The position numbers and the translations under genes are program-made. Under the pieces are notes generated by a model that saw only the letters and a list, made by a program, of their open reading frames with translations, was not told the DNA's origin and did not search any database. A stretch of 37,693 nucleotides of DNA from Prevotellaceae bacterium UBA4336 (GTDB lineage: Bacteria > Bacteroidota > Bacteroidia > Bacteroidales > Bacteroidaceae): NCBI GenBank assembly GCA_002394305.1, contig DGTM01000022.1, forward strand, positions 1-37,693. The letters are read 5' to 3'. Below are positions 33,277-37,693 of the stretch, piece after piece; the stretch's first letter is position 1; each line of letters begins with the position of its first letter.

Positions 33277-34410
33277 ATGAAAGTCCTCCGCCGCTTGCTC
33301 CTTCTGCTGACAGTGCTGCTGCCCGTGGGTGTATTCGCCCAGACAGACACCGTCGACGTGAAGCAACCGGCCGAGGACTTCGTCACGGCTTCCGTCTGCG
33401 TGGCAAGCCCCGGCGAGGAGATTTATTCCGCCCTCGGACATGCCTGCCTCCGCCTGCAGTGCCCCACGCACGGACTGGACTATGTCTACAGCTACGAGAG
33501 CGAGGATGCCAGTCACAAAGTGCTCGACTTCTTTGCCGGACGGCTGAAGATGGCCGTACGTGCCGTGCCCACGTCGGAGTATGTGGCGCAGTACGCACCC
33601 GAAGGCCGCGGTGTGACGGAATATGTGCTTCGCCTGCCCATCCGCGTCAAGCAGCGCCTCTGGCAGCAGATGGACGCACGCTTGCAGTACACGCCCGTTC
33701 CCTACGACTACATGAACCGCAGCTGTGCCGTCTCGGTGCTCGACTGGTTGGAAGAAGCCATAGGCAAGGACAGTCTGGAGTACGCTCCCTGGCCGGAGAA
33801 GTACGGTCGCTCGCGCAAGGAGATTGGCGGCGACAGCATCGTCAACGAATGGAACCACATCTTCGTGTGCACGTTCGTGACCGGCGAGGCCAACGACGTT
33901 CAAATTGACAACCGCCGCAAAGTCATCATTCCCAGCGAACTGGTGGAGGTGCTGCAAGGTGCTCAGGCATTCGGTACACCGCTCGTGGAGGACTGCTGCA
34001 ACGTGCTTCAACCCACCACGAAAACCGTCGGCCCCGCCAAGGTGACACCCCTCATGCTGTCGCTCGTCGTGCTGTTGCTCTCGCTCTTTAATCTGCGTCT
34101 GCACAAAACATGGCTCCGCGCAGTCGTGCTCATCCCGTGCCTCCTGCTCGGCCTGTTCGTGCTCTATCTGGTTGTCCTGTCCGACTTGCCTTGCACACAG
34201 TGGAACTGGCTCGTCATCCCCTTCTGCCCGCTGCCCTTCCTCTTCTGGAAGTGGCGCAGGCTCTGGACGCTGCCCTTCGCCGCCGTCTGCGTGGCATGGA
34301 TAGTCGGGCTGCTGCTCTACCCGCACCAGGTGGTGGACAGCGCCCACCTCGTGCTCGCCGCAGCAATGGCAGCCTGCAATATAGAAATAAAAACAAATAC
34401 AGTTAAATAA
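33277..34410 (+). CDS. DUF4105 / Lnb N-terminal-type membrane protein
   Basis: 377 residues. Signal peptide about 1-22 (GVFAQ). The periplasmic part (about 35-235) has SPGEEIYSALGHACLRL (H55), FFAGRLKM, a YAPEGRGVTEYVLRL block and DYMNRSCAVSVLDWL (C150), the pattern of the DUF4105 / Lnb N-terminal domain, a papain-like fold with a Cys-His pair. Four membrane helices follow (about 258-276, 281-305, 311-328, 333-352). Members are thought to act at the envelope, possibly as amidase-like enzymes, but the reaction is not established. The 49-bp gap to the calycin gene and 30-bp gap to the next gene suggest co-transcription. Confidence 0.85.
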   Translation: MKVLRRLLLLLTVLLPVGVFAQTDTVDVKQPAEDFVTASVCVASPGEEIYSALGHACLRLQCPTHGLDYVYSYESEDASHKVLDFFAGRLKMAVRAVPTSEYVAQYAPEGRGVTEYVLRLPIRVKQRLWQQMDARLQYTPVPYDYMNRSCAVSVLDWLEEAIGKDSLEYAPWPEKYGRSRKEIGGDSIVNEWNHIFVCTFVTGEANDVQIDNRRKVIIPSELVEVLQGAQAFGTPLVEDCCNVLQPTTKTVGPAKVTPLMLSLVVLLLSLFNLRLHKTWLRAVVLIPCLLLGLFVLYLVVLSDLPCTQWNWLVIPFCPLPFLFWKWRRLWTLPFAAVCVAWIVGLLLYPHQVVDSAHLVLAAAMAACNIEIKTNTVK

Positions 34411-34440
34411 CAAAACCCAAAAGAAACCTTAAAAAAAATT

Positions 34441-36714
34441 ATGAAACAAAACAAACTCATGAGGCTTCAAAGCCTCCTCGTGGTGATGCTCACCATGTTC
34501 AGTATGACAGCATTGGCTGGCAACACCTATTATTCTAAGGTGGTTGTAAATGCCGTAGGCGAAGGTAAGGTCTATGCAAGCAAGACTTCAACAGATTCAC
34601 CCACATACGCAGAAGGCTCTTCGGAAGCAACCAATGATGGATCAAGCCAGGATCATACCTACTATGTCTACGCCCAGGCAAACGAAGGCAACGAGTTTGT
34701 CGGCTGGTACGACAACGCAGACTGTGCAGGAACTGCTCTCTCCACAAAGACATCCTATCAGGTGAGCGTCAACGCCACATCAACGACTAAAAATAGCCCG
34801 ACGACGATGAACGTCTATGCCAAGTTCCAAGTCATCGGTGCCCCTGAACTGTCATACACAGAGGGACATGCTTATGTCAATCTCAGTGCAGGCACATACA
34901 GGAACGAGACCTTGAAGACAGAGAATGTCACCGAAACAATCTCCTATGAGTCGAGCAACGAGAAAGTGGCTACCATCGCAGCCGATGGTACGGTGACAGT
35001 CAAGAAGAACGGCACTTGCATCATCAAGGCAAAGGCCAACGGCGCGGAAGGTTCCTATATCCTCACTGTCATTGATGATGCCTCAGCAGGTGTTACCCAG
35101 ATTGGCAACAGCGACTTCGAGGATTGGCGCGGCGTGACCAGCAGCAACCATGCGCCCAACAACTGGAACTCCTTCGAGACAAACGAAGGAAGTTTGGCAA
35201 GTTCTGCCCGTGGCCAGCAGGTAGCAATGGTGGAGGAGCATCGCCCTGGCAGCGATGGCTTCTATTGCGCTGACATTTACTCCCGCAATGTTATGTTTGG
35301 TATTATTGCTCAGGGAAACCTTACAACCGGCTGCATCAATGCCGGTTCAGCGACGGCAGACAACAAGGCAAACTACAACTATAGCAAGACCTCCGACCCC
35401 GCAAAGAGCGAGACGCTCTCCAAGGTCCCCACTGCCATCCGCTTCTGGGCTAAGTTCGTTCCTGGCAAGGTGAATACTGAATACCCCAACGCCCACATGG
35501 AGGCTGTGGTACACGACGCATACGACTATATCACATACTGCAAGCCTTCCTACGAATCGGATGAAGAAAAGGCACACGTTCTTGCCAAGGCCAGGAGGGA
35601 CTTCCCGACCACAAACGGCGAATGGAAGGAGTTCATCGTTCCCTTCAAGAGTACAGGCGTAACCACCGACGGCCAGATATACATCATCGTTAACCTTGCC
35701 ACAAATGCTGTTCCCGCTAAGGGGCAGGAAGGCGACCACCTCTATGTTGATGATGTCGAACTGATTTACGGCGACGAACCGATAGTCTATGACAAGTATG
35801 TTTCTGTAGGCTTCGGCACCCCCGTTGCAACTCCCATCGAGGTGACATATAACGGTGACAACACAATCGACTTCAACCTGAAGAACTTCATCCTCAATGA
35901 TGGCACCAACGAGATGGCCGTCGGCAACGTCGCTGTTACTGGTCTCGCCATCGACGAGCAGGGACAATTCACCTTCGACGGTAACATCAAGATTGCCGCT
36001 GGCGACAAGGAAGGCGTTGTTATGTGGATTGGCCCGACGCTCGGCGACATACCTCTTACTATGCAAGGCACCATCATGGATGGTTACTTCTACGTTCACC
36101 TGAACATCAACATCCCCGGTGCACCCGTTCAGGTTGAGGTTGGCGACAAGGCCGACGCTACATTCAAGGTCGGCGAGAGCCTCATCGGCACATTCTGCGC
36201 TCCCTTCGCTGTTGCACTGCCCGAGGAATATCTGCAGTATGTCAGCACCGTTACGGGCGCCGACGAGGTGGGTGTCCTGACGCTTACACCCATCGAGACG
36301 CCCATCGTTCCCGCCCACACGCCCGTTGTCGTGCAGATTCCCGATGCCATCGAGCTGCCCGTCAGCGGCATCTATGTCAAGGGCACTCCCACCGTCGGCC
36401 TGCTCACTGGTGTCTATGCGGACACCAAGGCTCCCGTCGGCAGCTACGTCCTGCAGAACAACAACGACCGCATCGGCTTCTACCAGGTTGTCAGGAACCA
36501 GCAGCCCACAGTGAAGGCTAACCGTTGCTATCTGACAGCTCCTGCTGCCGGCGTCAAGGCTTTCTTCTTCAATGCAGACGATGCAACAGCCATCGAGAGC
36601 GTCGAGAACGCTGCAAATGTCGAGACTCCCGTCTACAACCTTGCCGGCCAGCGCATCCAGAAGATGCAGAAGGGCATCAACATCGTGAATGGCAAGAAAG
36701 TCCTCGTAAAGTAA
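34441..36714 (+). CDS. Multidomain surface protein (InlB-like repeat, Big2, PCMD-type, calycin-like)
   Basis: 757 residues. Signal peptide about 1-26. In order: an InlB B-repeat-like segment (about 29-130, FVGWYDNADCAG), a bacterial Ig-like group 2 domain (about 132-211, VATIAADGTVTVKKNG), a PCMD-type (putative carbohydrate metabolism) domain (about 219-440, DFEDWRGV...NNWNSF, DDVELIYG), a calycin-like domain (about 450-563, FNLKNFILNDG, GDIPLTMQG) homologous to the duplicated domain at 32214-33059, a beta-rich region (about 565-710), and a C-terminal tail YNLAGQRIQ...GINIVNGKKVLVK like that of the M6-type peptidase. Looks like a modular exported protein binding a glycan or lipid; no catalytic site seen. 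Confidence 0.82.
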   Translation: MKQNKLMRLQSLLVVMLTMFSMTALAGNTYYSKVVVNAVGEGKVYASKTSTDSPTYAEGSSEATNDGSSQDHTYYVYAQANEGNEFVGWYDNADCAGTALSTKTSYQVSVNATSTTKNSPTTMNVYAKFQVIGAPELSYTEGHAYVNLSAGTYRNETLKTENVTETISYESSNEKVATIAADGTVTVKKNGTCIIKAKANGAEGSYILTVIDDASAGVTQIGNSDFEDWRGVTSSNHAPNNWNSFETNEGSLASSARGQQVAMVEEHRPGSDGFYCADIYSRNVMFGIIAQGNLTTGCINAGSATADNKANYNYSKTSDPAKSETLSKVPTAIRFWAKFVPGKVNTEYPNAHMEAVVHDAYDYITYCKPSYESDEEKAHVLAKARRDFPTTNGEWKEFIVPFKSTGVTTDGQIYIIVNLATNAVPAKGQEGDHLYVDDVELIYGDEPIVYDKYVSVGFGTPVATPIEVTYNGDNTIDFNLKNFILNDGTNEMAVGNVAVTGLAIDEQGQFTFDGNIKIAAGDKEGVVMWIGPTLGDIPLTMQGTIMDGYFYVHLNINIPGAPVQVEVGDKADATFKVGESLIGTFCAPFAVALPEEYLQYVSTVTGADEVGVLTLTPIETPIVPAHTPVVVQIPDAIELPVSGIYVKGTPTVGLLTGVYADTKAPVGSYVLQNNNDRIGFYQVVRNQQPTVKANRCYLTAPAAGVKAFFFNADDATAIESVENAANVETPVYNLAGQRIQKMQKGINIVNGKKVLVK

Positions 36715-36745
36715 GAAAACATTATTAATTAAGAACCCTGATATA

Positions 36746-36904
36746 ATGAAAAAGACATATATGATGCCTGCAGTGCAGGTCAGCGAAGCAGAGGTGGTGA
36801 GCATGATGGCTGTGAGCCTGCTCAACGATAATGCCGACCCCAACGGCGAGGTCCTGACAAAGGAGGACAACAGCTGGTCCGTCTGGGACGACGAAGCTGA
36901 GTAA
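36746..36904 (+). CDS. Small 52-residue protein of the MKKxYxxP type
   Basis: ATG at 36746, TAA at 36902-36904. It begins MKKTYMMPAVQVSEAEVV, continues with a short hydrophobic patch SMMAVSLL, then an Asn/Asp-rich part and an acidic end SWSVWDDEAE. Similar tiny proteins with an MKKxYxxPxxxV start, a short hydrophobic middle and an acidic tail are common beside surface-protein genes in Bacteroidales (general recognition, not a search). It lies 31 bases after the surface-protein stop and 16 before miaA, in the same direction. No cleavage signal is clear: the hydrophobic patch is too short for a membrane helix. Function unknown. Confidence 0.75.
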   Translation: MKKTYMMPAVQVSEAEVVSMMAVSLLNDNADPNGEVLTKEDNSWSVWDDEAE

Positions 36905-36920
36905 TCCCCCCCTCCCGACG

Positions 36921-37693
36921 ATGCCGCTCATCACCATCCTCGGTCCCACTGCCTCGGGCAAGACGACACTTGCTGCCCACCTTGCCGCCCGTCTGGGCGA
37001 CGCGGAGATCATCAGTGCAGACAGCAGGCAGGTGTATCGCGGCATGGACATCGGCACGGGTAAAGACCTGGCCGACTACACAGTGGAAGGGATTTCCGTT
37101 CCCTTCCATCTCATCGACATCTGCGAAGCGGGAGAGAAGTACAACCTCTTCCGCTTCCAGGAAGACTTCCACAAGGCCTACGATGACATCCTCCGACGTC
37201 ATCGTAGGCCTATTCTTTGTGGTGGCACGGGGCTCTACATCGAGTCCGTCCTCCGGGGCTACAAGATGGAGGCTGTGCCGGAGAACCCCGCCCTGCGACA
37301 GGAACTGAAGGACCGCTCCCTGCCCGAGCTCAAGGCGATACTCGAGGGCTACAAGACGCTGCACAACGTCACGGACCTCGACACGCCGAAGCGTGCCATC
37401 CGCGCCATCGAGATACAGACCTATTACCGCGAGCACGGCACGCTGGAGCGCGACTTCCCCGGCCTGGACAGCTACATCGTGGGCATCAGCATAGACCGCG
37501 ACCTGCGGCGCCACCGCATCAGCCAGCGCCTGCGTCACCGTCTGGAACAGGAGGACATGGTGGGCGAAGTGCGCCGCCTCCTGGAGCATGTCCCTGCCGA
37601 GGACCTGCTGTATTACGGGCTTGAATACAAGTATCTGACCCTCTATGTGCTGGGGCGGCTCTCATACGACGAGATGGTGAGCCAGCTGGAGAC
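36921..37693 (+). CDS. miaA: tRNA dimethylallyltransferase MiaA (3' end outside window)
   Basis: The first 257 codons are present; the frame is still open at the right edge. P-loop GPTASGKT at 8-15, substrate loop DSRQVYRGMDIGTGK with D34 and Q37, and GGTGLY at 101-106 are the MiaA hallmarks. The sequence HLIDI...YNLFRFQEDF and the later YYGLEYKYLTLYVLG resemble the Bacteroidales form. MiaA transfers the dimethylallyl group to A37 of tRNAs reading UNN codons, improving decoding. Start chosen at the ATG 16 bases after the small protein's stop; the P-loop follows at the normal distance. It is probably transcribed at least partly with the surface-protein genes upstream. Confidence 0.95.
   Translation, partial: MPLITILGPTASGKTTLAAHLAARLGDAEIISADSRQVYRGMDIGTGKDLADYTVEGISVPFHLIDICEAGEKYNLFRFQEDFHKAYDDILRRHRRPILCGGTGLYIESVLRGYKMEAVPENPALRQELKDRSLPELKAILEGYKTLHNVTDLDTPKRAIRAIEIQTYYREHGTLERDFPGLDSYIVGISIDRDLRRHRISQRLRHRLEQEDMVGEVRRLLEHVPAEDLLYYGLEYKYLTLYVLGRLSYDEMVSQLE
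37174..37211. repeat. 14-bp perfect inverted repeat inside miaA
   Basis: AGGCCTACGATGAC (37174-37187) and its exact complement (37198-37211) around a 10-nt spacer, wholly within coding sequence (KAYDDILRRHRRP). Could form a stable hairpin in the mRNA. Confidence 0.7.

Noticed and set aside
1..37693. Mobile element or prophage
   Set aside because: No transposase, integrase, terminal repeats with target duplication, or phage structural gene was seen; the repeats are short non-coding arrays or palindromes.

Overview
The window looks like a chromosomal segment of a GC-rich Bacteroidales bacterium, most probably Prevotella-like. Evidence: several start regions carry the Bacteroidetes -7 element TAnnTTTG and no Shine-Dalgarno; there are SusC/SusD pairs, a FecR-type anti-sigma factor next to a TonB-dependent receptor, lipoproteins with fasciclin domains, and surface proteins ending in a Y-N/D-L-x-G-x-R tail. 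I saw no rRNA, tRNA, CRISPR array, transposase or phage gene.

Layout. (1) 1-3589, plus strand: end of a FecR-like anti-sigma factor overlapping a large TonB-dependent receptor whose coding sequence carries three in-frame palindromic repeat insertions. (2) 3713-8115, minus strand: sugar transferase-like protein with a degenerate active site, a conserved hypothetical protein, then a small coiled-coil gene, zapA and rny from their own promoter. (3) 8331-10802, plus strand: Wzc-like tyrosine kinase with a tyrosine-rich tail, divergent from the sugar transferase. (4) 10979-11746, minus strand: ThiD-like kinase from a near-leaderless promoter, divergent from (5) 11870-14146, a secreted M6-type metallopeptidase. 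(6) 14718-31619, plus strand: a probable 17-kb operon with two successive triads, fasciclin lipoprotein - SusC - SusD, and no glycan-degrading enzyme. (7) 32151-37693, plus strand: a calycin-like duplicated protein with a dockerin tail, a DUF4105/Lnb-type membrane protein, a multidomain surface protein with a second calycin-like domain, an unlisted 52-residue small protein, and miaA running off the right edge.

How the genes work together. FecR plus the first receptor form the output half of a cell-surface signalling/uptake unit. The two SusCD pairs are outer-membrane importers whose partners are the fasciclin lipoproteins; with no carbohydrate enzymes and an M6 peptidase upstream, a protein, peptide or adhesive ligand is as plausible as a glycan. 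The calycin/dockerin/PCMD-type proteins look like a separate surface-protein operon.

The non-coding DNA is the strangest part. Spacers hold degenerate short tandem arrays with units of 7 bp (5643-5698), 9 bp (10814-10903 and 29032-29103) and about 21-22 bp (14196-14408 and 31842-31908), several with strong hairpins. All product names come from reading motifs by eye; no database search was run.
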